Source: Oscillospiraceae bacterium
Lineage (GTDB): Bacteria > Bacillota > Clostridia > Oscillospirales > CAG-272
Reading direction: 5' to 3'
Assembly: GCA_015064925.1 (NCBI GenBank)
Contig: SVRH01000004.1
Location: 1 to 39,843, forward strand
DNA: 39,843 nt
Below are positions 8,443 to 16,643 of the stretch, in pieces. The position numbers and the translations under genes are program-made. Below the pieces are notes generated by a model. That model had not been told where the DNA came from, did not search any database, and was given only the letters and a program-made list of their open reading frames with translations. Numbering within the stretch: position 1 is the stretch's first letter; each line of letters starts with the position of its first letter.

Positions 8443-8592
8443 ATGAAACGAAATACGTGGTGGCTTTGTATGCTGACGGCGGCGCTGCTGGTCTTAGTGA
8501 CCTTGCAGGTGACGGAAAAAAGAGACTCTCAAGCCGAGCGTTACCATCCGAACGGCAGCGAGCCGGTGTACGTGGGGATCTTCGGTGAGTAA
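8443..8592 (+). CDS. Predicted 49-aa single-TM microprotein overlapping the M50 peptidase gene
   Basis: RBS tggagg before ATG 8443; MKRNTWWLCMLTAALLVLVTLQVTEKRDSQAERYHPNGSEPVYVGIFGE; 8-nt overlap with the next GTG start. Confidence 0.55.
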   Translation: MKRNTWWLCMLTAALLVLVTLQVTEKRDSQAERYHPNGSEPVYVGIFGE

Positions 8593-9154
8593 AAAGCGGC
8601 TTGTCGTCAAGCCCTCGGCGGTGGCGGTGTGGCTCTGCTTTGCGCTCTTTGAGCCCTCTGTGTACACGGCGCTTCTTTTTGGGGTGATGGCGCTGCACGA
8701 ATGCGGACATCTACTGGCGCTTCGGCTGTGCGGTGTGCGGGAAACGCAGATGGTCATTTCCGGATTCGGTGCGGAGATCCGCTATCATACGGCGGTGAAA
8801 AGCGTTTGGGGCAGGATCTTCATCGCACTGGGAGGGATCCTCATGAATCTGCTGCTTGGGACAGTGATGCTTTATTGGTACAGATTGCCGCTTTGCCTGT
8901 TTACGTCGGTTGCCTCTTTTGTACTGGCGTTTTTGAATCTGCTGCCCGTGCGGGGGCTTGACGGAGCAAGAGCGCTTGAGGAATGCTTGATATACTTTGC
9001 CGATTACGGAACGGCCTATGCGGTGATGCGATGGTCATCGGTCATGGGACTGCTGCTGCTCGGACTGCTTTCGGCTTTCGTTTTGATGGAAAGCGGCTTC
9101 AATTTTTCGCTTCTTCTTTTTACTTTGTATCTTTCTTTGTCGATTTTTCGCTGA
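8585..9154 (+). CDS. M50/site-2-protease family membrane metallopeptidase (SpoIVFB-like)
   Basis: HECGH zinc motif in a TM segment and NLLPVRGLDG second motif. Confidence 0.82.
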   Translation: MSKKRLVVKPSAVAVWLCFALFEPSVYTALLFGVMALHECGHLLALRLCGVRETQMVISGFGAEIRYHTAVKSVWGRIFIALGGILMNLLLGTVMLYWYRLPLCLFTSVASFVLAFLNLLPVRGLDGARALEECLIYFADYGTAYAVMRWSSVMGLLLLGLLSAFVLMESGFNFSLLLFTLYLSLSIFR

Positions 9155-9191
9155 AAAAACGCAAAAAAGTCAAAAAATATTCACAAATCCC

Positions 9192-9220
9192 TTGACTATT
9201 GCTCCCATACCGGCTATAAT
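9192..9220 (+). promoter_or_regulatory. Sigma-A-type promoter upstream of the structured RNA / pot leader
   Basis: TTGACT (9192-9197), 17-nt spacer, TATAAT (9215-9220). Confidence 0.82.
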
Positions 9221-9226
9221 GGAAAA

Positions 9227-9484
9227 TGCACATTACAAATAGCACGATTTTTGCATCTGTGCCAACGTTCCGCAGGGGAGCAAAGTCCAAGGCGGAATCA
9301 TCATTGTTAAAACTGAATAACATGTACACATCTTGCAGTTCTAATGTGGCAATGCCACTCAGGAATCGTTATCGGATCACGGTCCGATTTTGGAAACAGC
9401 CTGCTGCAGCCGATCTCAAATTCTGATGCGGAGAAATACCGCCGTGGAGATGTCCTCAATAATTTACAGGGGGGACGTTTTTTT
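9227..9484 (+). ncRNA. Highly structured intergenic RNA candidate; architecture compatible with 6S RNA or a long cis-leader
   Basis: Nested pairings by eye: 9265-9271/9472-9478, 9275-9279/9453-9457, 9287-9295/9439-9447, 9299-9303/9424-9428, 9334-9338/9404-9408, 9346-9350/9354-9358, 9360-9363/9400-9403, 9371-9376/9383-9388; T-tract 9478-9484; strong promoter upstream. Start and end are estimates. Confidence 0.5.
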
Positions 9485-9513
9485 CGTGGATCAAGACTCG
9501 GTCTGTAAAAACT

Positions 9514-9596
9514 CTTTGCGGGGGCGACTGTTAGCCGGGTGTGGGGTTTGCGCAGAGCTGTATACGGCTGTACGCGGCCTTTTGCCGCAAAGGGGG
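9514..9596 (+). promoter_or_regulatory. Putative potA leader helix next to and overlapping the Shine-Dalgarno
   Basis: CTTTGCGG (9514-9521) complementary to CCGCAAAG (9585-9592), with SD AAAGGGGG at 9589-9596; inner AGCCG/CGGCT; competing local hairpin GCGGC/GCCGC 9574-9588. Confidence 0.45.
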
Positions 9597-9605
9597 ATGC
9601 AAAAA

Positions 9606-10736
9606 ATGTCTGAACTTAAGAATTTAATTGAACTACGTAACATTTCAATGTCATTTGACGGTGAAACGGTGCTTGACGACCTCAATCTGTCCATCAAGGA
9701 CGGAGAGTTCGTCACCTTTTTGGGTGCTTCCGGATGTGGTAAGACCACCACGCTGCGCATCATTGCGGGCTTCATCGATCCGATACAGGGAGATGTTTTT
9801 TTTGATGGAGAGCGTATCAACGGCGTACCGCCTCACAAGAGAAACGTGAACACCATCTTCCAGCGTTACGCGCTGTTTCCGCATCTGAACGTGTACGAAA
9901 ACGTGGCGTTCGGTCTGCGGGTGGCGAAGGTTCCGAAGGAGGAGCTGCACGAGCGCGTCATGGAGATGATCGCCATGGTGAACTTAAAGGGGCTGGAGCA
10001 CCGCAAGGTGGACAAGCTCTCGGGCGGTCAGCAGCAGAGAGTTGCCATTGCCAGAGCCATCGTCAACCGACCCAAGGTTCTGCTGCTGGACGAGCCTTTG
10101 GCGGCTCTTGACTATAAGCTGCGCAAGGATATGCAGAACGAGCTCAAGCGCATTCAGCGCCAGCTGGGCATTACCTTCATTTTCGTCACCCACGACCAGG
10201 AAGAGGCGCTGTCCATGTCGGATACCGTGGTGGTCATGAACGAGGGCAAGATCCAGCAGATCGGTTCTCCTACCGATATTTACAACGAGCCCATCAACGC
10301 ATTCGTTGCCGACTTTATCGGCGAATCCAATATCATTGCCGGCACCATGGTGCGCGATTACCTTGTGCGCATGGACGGAAGAAACTTCACCTGCCTTGAC
10401 CATGGCTTTGGTGAAAACGAGCCGGTGGACGTGGTCATTCGTCCCGAGGACGTGGACATCGTTCCGCTGGATCGCGGTATGCTGGAGGGGGAGGTCACCT
10501 CGGTGATCTTCAAGGGCGTGCACTACGAAATGATCATCGACGTTTGCGGCTTCAAATGGATGGTGCAGACCACCGACGTGCAGGAGGTGGGCGACAAGGT
10601 GGGCCTTTACATCGAGCCCGATGCCATCCACATCATGAAGAAGTCCAAGTATTCCGATATGTTCGGAGATTACAGCACCTACAGTGACGAGATGGAAGAG
10701 GCACTGGCGGGTGAGGAAGAGGAGGAGCAGGCGTGA
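9606..10736 (+). CDS. potA: Spermidine/putrescine ABC transporter ATP-binding protein
   Basis: Walker [17 protein letters not shown], signature [14 protein letters not shown], Walker B LLLDEP, C-terminal TOBE-like region; followed by two permeases and a binding protein. Start chosen from RBS aaaggggg. Confidence 0.92.
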   Translation: MSELKNLIELRNISMSFDGETVLDDLNLSIKDGEFVTFLGASGCGKTTTLRIIAGFIDPIQGDVFFDGERINGVPPHKRNVNTIFQRYALFPHLNVYENVAFGLRVAKVPKEELHERVMEMIAMVNLKGLEHRKVDKLSGGQQQRVAIARAIVNRPKVLLLDEPLAALDYKLRKDMQNELKRIQRQLGITFIFVTHDQEEALSMSDTVVVMNEGKIQQIGSPTDIYNEPINAFVADFIGESNIIAGTMVRDYLVRMDGRNFTCLDHGFGENEPVDVVIRPEDVDIVPLDRGMLEGEVTSVIFKGVHYEMIIDVCGFKWMVQTTDVQEVGDKVGLYIEPDAIHIMKKSKYSDMFGDYSTYSDEMEEALAGEEEEEQA

Positions 10737-11803
10737 AAACAGCGAAACCCGGATGGGGCAATCGGCTGTTGAACGCTCCGTACATCCTTTGGGCGGCGAT
10801 CTTTATCATCGTGCCCCTTATCATGGTGGCGGTGTATGCCTTCACCGAAACAGCCAACGTCTTTTGTCTGGAGGCCCGGTACAAGGGACAGACCTATTCC
10901 TACGAGATCGAAATGTATTCGGGTAAGATACTGAAGGGAGATCCCGGCAGCTTTACTCTTGATCCCGAAATGGAAGGCAACGTCAATATGGACTATGCCA
11001 AGGACATGGTGGCAAAGTGCTTGGGCGCTGAGCGCTCCGAGGTGACCTTCACCAAGGCGAAGCCCGAGTACAACCGTGTGTCCTCTTTTACCTTTGCCAA
11101 TATAAGGACCGCCTTTTCGGGCAACTACGTCCGCGCCTTCGGGCAGTCGCTGTGGCTGTCGGTGCTGGCGACCTTGATCTCTCTTGTGGTCGCCTACCCC
11201 TTTGCCTATGCGCTCAGCCGCACGAGCATTCGCTCGCAAAAGATCCAGATGCTGCTCATCATGCTGCCCATGTGGATGAATATGCTGATCCGCACCTATG
11301 CGTGGACCGATATTATCGCCAGTGGCGGTATCCTTAATAAAGCGCTCGGCTTCATCGGTCTTGGCCCGTTCAAGATGCTGGAGACCGAGGGAGCGGTGGT
11401 CATGGGTATGGTATACAATTATCTGCCGTATATGATCCTGCCCATCTATACCATCATGTCCAAGATCGAGCCTTCGCTGCTGGAGGCAGCGGAGGACCTT
11501 GGCTGCAACGGCTTTGGAAAGCTGCGCAGGGTCATCATGCCCCTGAGCCTTCCGGGCGTGGTGTCGGGAATCATCATGGTGTTCGTGCCCTCGATCTCGA
11601 CCTTCTATATTTCCTATAAGATGAGTAACGGTAAGATCACGCTGATCGGTGACCTCATCGAAACGCAGATGAAGAACCAGATGACCACGGGCGGACTCAA
11701 CGTCGGCGCGGCGCTGTCGCTGCTGCTGATGGTGATCATTCTGATCTGTACCTTTATTCTCAACCGTGTTGACAAAGACGGGGAAGGGAGCGTGATGGTA
11801 TGA
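10733..11803 (+). CDS. potB: Spermidine/putrescine ABC transporter permease PotB with an inserted PepSY-like extracellular segment
   Basis: MetI-like permease with EAAxxLG motif ([27 protein letters not shown]); 4-bp overlap with potA; extra segment aa 41-118. Confidence 0.88.
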   Translation: MKTAKPGWGNRLLNAPYILWAAIFIIVPLIMVAVYAFTETANVFCLEARYKGQTYSYEIEMYSGKILKGDPGSFTLDPEMEGNVNMDYAKDMVAKCLGAERSEVTFTKAKPEYNRVSSFTFANIRTAFSGNYVRAFGQSLWLSVLATLISLVVAYPFAYALSRTSIRSQKIQMLLIMLPMWMNMLIRTYAWTDIIASGGILNKALGFIGLGPFKMLETEGAVVMGMVYNYLPYMILPIYTIMSKIEPSLLEAAEDLGCNGFGKLRRVIMPLSLPGVVSGIIMVFVPSISTFYISYKMSNGKITLIGDLIETQMKNQMTTGGLNVGAALSLLLMVIILICTFILNRVDKDGEGSVMV

Positions 11804-12621
11804 AGCACGTAAACCGATTGATCATGGCGCTGGTGTATATCTTTTTGTATGCACCGCTTCTTGTCATGGTGATCTTTTCCTTCAGCGGCGGTAACCACAC
11901 CTCCGTGTTCCAGGTGGTGGAGGGCAGACCCTTCTACTACTGGTATGAGCAGCTGTTCAGAGAGGGCAACCCGCTTCTGCGCTGCCTTTGGAATTCCATT
12001 CAGCTGGGCATCGTTTCGGCGCTGATCGCAACGGTGCTGGGCACGGTGGCTGCGGTGGGCATCTACCGCATGAAGAATCGCAGACTTTCCTCTTCGATGA
12101 TGATGGTCAACAACATTCCCATGATGAACCCCGAAATCGTGACCGGCGTATCCATGATGCTGCTGTTCATGTTCGTGGGCGTCATGCTGGGCGTGTCGGG
12201 TGAAAAGACCAACTTCTGGACCCTCTTGATCGCCCACGTGACCTTCAGCACGCCTTACGTGCTGCTGAACGTGCTGCCTAAGCTGCGTCAGACCGACCCG
12301 CATCTTCTGGAGGCGGCGCAGGATCTGGGATGCACGCCCACCAAGGCGTTCTTCAAGGTGGTCATTCCGCAGATCCGTCCCGGTATCGTGGCAGGATTTT
12401 TGATGGCGTTTACCCTGTCCTTTGACGATTTCGTCATCAGCTACTATACCACAGGCAGCTCCTTCAAGACCCTGCCGGTGTATATCTACAACATGGTCAG
12501 AAAGCCCGTAACGCCCGAGATCTATGCGCTGTACAGCATTATTCTGGCGGGCATTTTGGTGCTGCTGATCGTGTACAATGTCGTTTCCGCCAAGACCCCT
12601 GCGGCGGGAAAGAAGAGGTGA
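11800..12621 (+). CDS. potC: Spermidine/putrescine ABC transporter permease PotC
   Basis: LLEAAQDLGCTPTKAFFKVVIPQIRPGIVAGFLMAFTLSFDDFVISYYTTG signature; overlaps potB. Confidence 0.92.
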   Translation: MKHVNRLIMALVYIFLYAPLLVMVIFSFSGGNHTSVFQVVEGRPFYYWYEQLFREGNPLLRCLWNSIQLGIVSALIATVLGTVAAVGIYRMKNRRLSSSMMMVNNIPMMNPEIVTGVSMMLLFMFVGVMLGVSGEKTNFWTLLIAHVTFSTPYVLLNVLPKLRQTDPHLLEAAQDLGCTPTKAFFKVVIPQIRPGIVAGFLMAFTLSFDDFVISYYTTGSSFKTLPVYIYNMVRKPVTPEIYALYSIILAGILVLLIVYNVVSAKTPAAGKKR

Positions 12622-12625
12622 GCAC

Positions 12626-13756
12626 ATGAAGCGAATCATTTCTTGTGCGTGCGCTCTGCTTCTTGTCGCTGCCTCGGTCCTGTTTGGCGGCTGCGGTGCG
12701 CCCGTGAACACCGACGTGACGGTGGAGAGCACCTATACAAAAGAATTCGCGGGAAAGAGCCTGAACGTTTACAACTGGGCGGAGTATATTTCGGTGGGTG
12801 AGGACGATACCCTCAACGTCAATGCCGCCTTTGAAAAGCTGACCGGTATTCGCGTGAACTACAACACCTACGAAAGCAACGAGGTCTTGTATTCCACATT
12901 GACCGGCGGCACCGTGCAGTGTGAGATCATTATCCCTTCGGATTACATGATCGCACGTCTGTCGGACGAGGGAATGCTGCAGGAGCTGGACTTTTCGCAG
13001 ATCCCCAATTACAAATATATCGATCCCGTATATAGAGATCAGTATTACGATCCCGAAAACAAATACACCGTTCCTTATGCCGTGGGTATGGTCGGTATCA
13101 TCTATAACACCACGATGGTGAAGGATCCGCAAAAGAGCTGGGGGCTGATGTGGGACCCTGCCTACAAGGGACAGGTGCTCAATTTCAATAACAGCCGTGA
13201 CGCCTTTATGACGGCTCAGTGCTATGCGGGCATCGATCTGAATACCAAGGATATCGCGCAGTGGGAAGAGGCTGCCAAGCTGCTGAAAAAGCAGAAAAAA
13301 GAGGTGGATCCCGGCTACGTCATGGACGAGGTCTTCAAGATGATGGAGAGCGGCGAAAAGGCGATCGCTCCCTATTACGCAGGTGACTTTCTGACCATGC
13401 AGGAGGAAAACCCCGATCTGGATTTCTTCTATCCCGAGGAGGGCACCAATATCTTCGTGGACGCCATGTGCGTGCCTGCCACTGTGAAAAAGGACTCGGA
13501 TGAATACAAGATGGCGATGATGTACATCAATTTCATGAACGAGATCGACGTGGCGCTGGCAAACGCGGAGTATCACTATTACGGAAGCCCCCACACGGGC
13601 GTGGTGCAGGACGACCGCTATTCGCTGAAGGGTGACCCCATCCTTTATCCCGAGGACAAGACGTACATTGCCGAAAAATGCACCTATTACGAGAATATGC
13701 CGGTGAAGATCCTGCAGAAATACGAAAAGCTGTGGGAAGACGTGAAGGCATCGTAA
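12626..13756 (+). CDS. potD: Spermidine/putrescine-binding lipoprotein
   Basis: Lipobox LFGGC; LNVYNWAEYISVGE...YNTYESNEVLYSTLTGG...YDIIIPSDYM-like PotD pattern. Confidence 0.92.
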   Translation: MKRIISCACALLLVAASVLFGGCGAPVNTDVTVESTYTKEFAGKSLNVYNWAEYISVGEDDTLNVNAAFEKLTGIRVNYNTYESNEVLYSTLTGGTVQCEIIIPSDYMIARLSDEGMLQELDFSQIPNYKYIDPVYRDQYYDPENKYTVPYAVGMVGIIYNTTMVKDPQKSWGLMWDPAYKGQVLNFNNSRDAFMTAQCYAGIDLNTKDIAQWEEAAKLLKKQKKEVDPGYVMDEVFKMMESGEKAIAPYYAGDFLTMQEENPDLDFFYPEEGTNIFVDAMCVPATVKKDSDEYKMAMMYINFMNEIDVALANAEYHYYGSPHTGVVQDDRYSLKGDPILYPEDKTYIAEKCTYYENMPVKILQKYEKLWEDVKAS

Positions 13757-13785
13757 TAAAATTTTAAATTTTTTCAGAAAAAGTA

Positions 13786-13814
13786 TTGCATTTGCGGAAA
13801 AACTGTGATACAAT
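13786..13814 (+). promoter_or_regulatory. Promoter for rplS
   Basis: TTGCAT (13786-13791), 17-nt spacer, TACAAT (13809-13814). Confidence 0.65.
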
Positions 13815-13823
13815 GCTTTCGTT

Positions 13824-13870
13824 GCGGAGTTTTCTATGGGAAAATTCTGCCCATTAACGGAACAGTCCGC
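13824..13870 (+). promoter_or_regulatory. Structured 5' leader of rplS (possible L19 leader-type element)
   Basis: GCGGA (13824-13828) pairs with TCCGC (13866-13870); inner GTTTTC/GAAAAT hairpin; lies in the rplS 5'UTR. Confidence 0.35.
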
Positions 13871-13916
13871 TGCATTGCTCTGCATGAATGTTCCAGAAAT
13901 AAGGAGGAGCCAAACA

Positions 13917-14258
13917 ATGGATTTGATTAAGGCTTTTACAAGTGAGCAGTTCAGAAAGGACGATCTGGTTCTGAACATCGGTGATACCGTTAAGGTACAC
14001 AACAAGATCAAAGAAGGCGCAAGAGAAAGAATTCAGCTCTTCGAAGGCACCATCATCGCAAAGCACGGCGGCGGTATTTCCGAAACCTTCACCGTTAGAA
14101 GAATCTCCTACGGCGTAGGTGTTGAAAAGACCTTCCCCGTACATTCTCCCAACGTTGTTAAGGTAGACGTAGTTCGTTCCGGTAAGGTTAGACGTGCTAA
14201 GCTGTACTACCTGCGCGACAGAGTAGGTAAGGCTGCCAAGGTTAAGGAATCTAACTGA
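13917..14258 (+). CDS. rplS: 50S ribosomal protein L19
   Basis: [62 protein letters not shown] aggagg. Confidence 0.96.
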   Translation: MDLIKAFTSEQFRKDDLVLNIGDTVKVHNKIKEGARERIQLFEGTIIAKHGGGISETFTVRRISYGVGVEKTFPVHSPNVVKVDVVRSGKVRRAKLYYLRDRVGKAAKVKESN

Positions 14259-14279
14259 TTTTGAAGAGAGGTATTTGAA

Positions 14280-14486
14280 ATGAAACAAGGAATTCATCCC
14301 AAGTATGAAGAAGTCACTGTAAAGTGCGCTTGCGGTGCTGAGTACAAGACTCGTTCCACCGCTGCCAATATGCGCGTAGAAATTTGCTCCAACTGCCATC
14401 CCTTCTTTACCGGCAAACAGAAGTTTGTTGACGCGGGTGGACGTGTTGACAAGTTCAAGAAGCGTCTGGAAGCAGCAAAGAAGTAA
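14280..14486 (+). CDS. rpmE: 50S ribosomal protein L31, zinc-binding (C+) type
   Basis: [27 protein letters not shown]...[29 protein letters not shown]. Confidence 0.96.
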   Translation: MKQGIHPKYEEVTVKCACGAEYKTRSTAANMRVEICSNCHPFFTGKQKFVDAGGRVDKFKKRLEAAKK

Positions 14487-14528
14487 TCGAAAGATTGCCC
14501 GTGACTGTCAGAACACAAGAAAGCAAGA

Positions 14529-14560
14529 AGGGTTGTTGCCAAGCGCAACGGCCCTTTTGC
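14529..14560 (+). terminator. Rho-independent terminator after rpmE
   Basis: AGGGTTGTTGCcaaGCGCAACGGCCCTTTT hairpin with T tail. Confidence 0.75.
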
Positions 14561-14579
14561 TCTTTTAAGGAAGAAAAGT

Positions 14580-15875
14580 ATGGAAAAACGTGAAGTGATA
14601 TTACGAAACGTGTGCGGCGAGGAGGAAAGACCCGCGCAGGCGGTGCTGGTCTCGGTCTTTCCCAAGGGAAGGGACAAAAGAGAGCACGAGGCATCTCTGG
14701 AGGAGCTGCGTCGGCTGACCGAAACGGCGGGTGCAGAGGTCTTCGCCGTGCTCATCCAGGAGCGCGACAATCCCGATCCCGCCACCTTCATCGGCTCGGG
14801 CAAGCTGGAGGAGCTGGAAAAGCTCTGCCACGACGGCGGTGCGGAGCTGGTGATCTGCGACGACGACCTTTCTCCCTCCAAGATCCGCAATCTGGAGGAC
14901 GCTCTGCCCGACGGCGTGCGGGTCATCGACCGCAGTATGCTGATTCTTGACATTTTTGCGCTGCACGCCGCCACTGCCGACGGTAAGCTGCAGGTGGAGC
15001 TGGCGCAGCTGAAGTACACGGCCCCCCGTCTGACGGGCAGAGGTAAGGATATGTCGCGCCTTGGCGGCGGTATCGGTACCCGAGGCCCCGGCGAAAGTAA
15101 GCTGGAAAGCGACAGACGGCATCTGCGCTCCCGCATTGCGGCGCTGGAGGAGGAGCTGGAGAATTTACGCAAGAACCGCGAGATCCAGCGCAATCAGCGT
15201 ACCCGTTCGGGGGTCTTCAAGGTCGCCATCGCGGGCTATACCAATGCGGGCAAGTCCACGCTGCTCAATCGCTTGACCGATGCGGGCATTCTGGCGGAGG
15301 ATAAGCTGTTTGCCACCCTTGACCCCACCACTCGACAGTACACACTGCCCTCGGGCAAAAAAATACTGCTGACCGATACGGTCGGATTCATTCGCAATCT
15401 GCCCACCCATCTGATCAAGGCGTTTCGCTCGACTCTTGACGAGGTATGCTATGCGGACGCACTGATCATCGTGGCAGATAGCTCCGACCCCGAGTGCGAA
15501 GCGCAGCTGCGGGTCACCGACGCGCTCTTGGAAGAGCTGGGAGCGAAGGGAAAGCCCACGCTGTATTTGATGAACAAATGCGATAAGGAAAGTGCGCTGC
15601 TTCCCTCGCTTGAGCACAAGGACGATCGGGTGCTCTTTGTATCGGCACTGACAGGTCGCGGCATTGCCGACCTGATCGGCACGCTGGAGGAACTGGCCTG
15701 CTCCGGCAAGGTGCAGTGGAAGCTGCTGATCCCGCAGGACAAGCTGGCGCTGGTGTCCGAGCTGTACGGCGAGGGCACGGTGCTGGAGGTGGATTACACC
15801 GCCGAGGGGGCTTTGGTCACTGCACTGCTGGACGGCAGAATGCAGGCCAAGTGTCTACCCTACAAACAAGACTGA
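14580..15875 (+). CDS. hflX: GTPase HflX
   Basis: N-terminal HflX domain (ATFIGSGKLEEL; RLGGGIGTRGPGESKLESDRR) and G1 AGYTNAGKSTLLN, DTVGFIRNLPTHLIKAFRSTL. Confidence 0.95.
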   Translation: MEKREVILRNVCGEEERPAQAVLVSVFPKGRDKREHEASLEELRRLTETAGAEVFAVLIQERDNPDPATFIGSGKLEELEKLCHDGGAELVICDDDLSPSKIRNLEDALPDGVRVIDRSMLILDIFALHAATADGKLQVELAQLKYTAPRLTGRGKDMSRLGGGIGTRGPGESKLESDRRHLRSRIAALEEELENLRKNREIQRNQRTRSGVFKVAIAGYTNAGKSTLLNRLTDAGILAEDKLFATLDPTTRQYTLPSGKKILLTDTVGFIRNLPTHLIKAFRSTLDEVCYADALIIVADSSDPECEAQLRVTDALLEELGAKGKPTLYLMNKCDKESALLPSLEHKDDRVLFVSALTGRGIADLIGTLEELACSGKVQWKLLIPQDKLALVSELYGEGTVLEVDYTAEGALVTALLDGRMQAKCLPYKQD

Positions 15876-15892
15876 AATTCAAGGAGATGCGT

Positions 15893-16522
15893 ATGGCGGA
15901 AAAACCTTATATTACGCTTTCCGGCGACGGAAAGGGAAAGTACAGCGAAAAGAAATCCGATTTTCTCGGCTTTGCCAAGCACGTGACAAGAGAATCGGAG
16001 GCGATCGCCTATATTGCCGCCATCCGCAAGCAGTATAGTGATGCCAGACACCACGTGTACGCCTACCTGCTCACAGAGGGCAATGCAACCCGTTACAGCG
16101 ATGACGGTGAACCGCAGGGCACGGCGGGTCCTCCCGTGCTGGACGTGCTGGCAAAGCGCGGCGTGCGGGATGCCGTTGTGGTGGTGGTGCGCTATTTCGG
16201 CGGCACTCTGCTCGGTACCGGCGGACTGGTGCGTGCCTACACCGAAGCGGCAAAGCTTGCGGTGGAGGACGCGGGGGTGGTGACCCTGATCCCGTTTGCG
16301 GTCTATACGGTGGATACCGATTACGGCGACTATCAGAAGTTGATCGCTGAATGCAAAAAGATCGGCGTGACGGTGCAGGACAGCGTTTTCACCGACCGCG
16401 TGGTGACCACCTGCTCACTGCCGAAGGAAAAAAGCGATGATTTTATGCTGCGCATGCGGGATCTCTTCGGCGGAAGAGTGACGCCCGAATACGTGGAAGA
16501 AAGGCTCGGCGCCGGAATGTGA
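15893..16522 (+). CDS. YigZ/IMPACT family protein
   Basis: KKSDFLGFAKHVTRESEAIAYIAAIRKQYSDARHHVYAYLL...DDGEPQGTAGPPVLDVL...RYFGGTLLGTGGLVRAY. Confidence 0.92.
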   Translation: MAEKPYITLSGDGKGKYSEKKSDFLGFAKHVTRESEAIAYIAAIRKQYSDARHHVYAYLLTEGNATRYSDDGEPQGTAGPPVLDVLAKRGVRDAVVVVVRYFGGTLLGTGGLVRAYTEAAKLAVEDAGVVTLIPFAVYTVDTDYGDYQKLIAECKKIGVTVQDSVFTDRVVTTCSLPKEKSDDFMLRMRDLFGGRVTPEYVEERLGAGM

Positions 16523-16540
16523 CCGAGCCTTTTTTTACAT
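16500..16540 (+). terminator. Rho-independent terminator overlapping the end of the YigZ gene
   Basis: AGGCTCGG...CCGAGCCTTTTTTT. Confidence 0.8.
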
Positions 16541-16643
16541 GTTGAGATAATACGGTCAAAAAAAGGGATTTTTAATTTTTTTGCGTATATTATATGTGAG
16601 TTAGTATCGATTCAAGACGAAACTGCGAAGGAGTGGTCAAAAA

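Noticed and set aside
9226-9426. 66-aa ORF inside the pot leader region
   Set aside because: No RBS and the start lies at the predicted transcription start; the region is better explained as structured RNA.
9227-9484. RNase P RNA or tmRNA as the identity of the intergenic RNA
   Set aside because: The string gcaaagtcc superficially resembles the RNase P GAGGAAAGUCC box, but the rest of the universal core, the length and the ACAGNRA-type motifs do not fit; no tRNA-like ends or tag-peptide ORF for tmRNA.
9390-9605. N-terminal extension of the PotA ORF to 9390
   Set aside because: The extension overlaps the structured RNA, lacks similarity to PotA, and a good RBS supports ATG 9606.
12539-14011. 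490-aa antisense ORF spanning potD and the potD-rplS intergenic region
   Set aside because: Overlaps several well-supported genes in antisense; His/Val/Ile-rich shadow translation without family signature.
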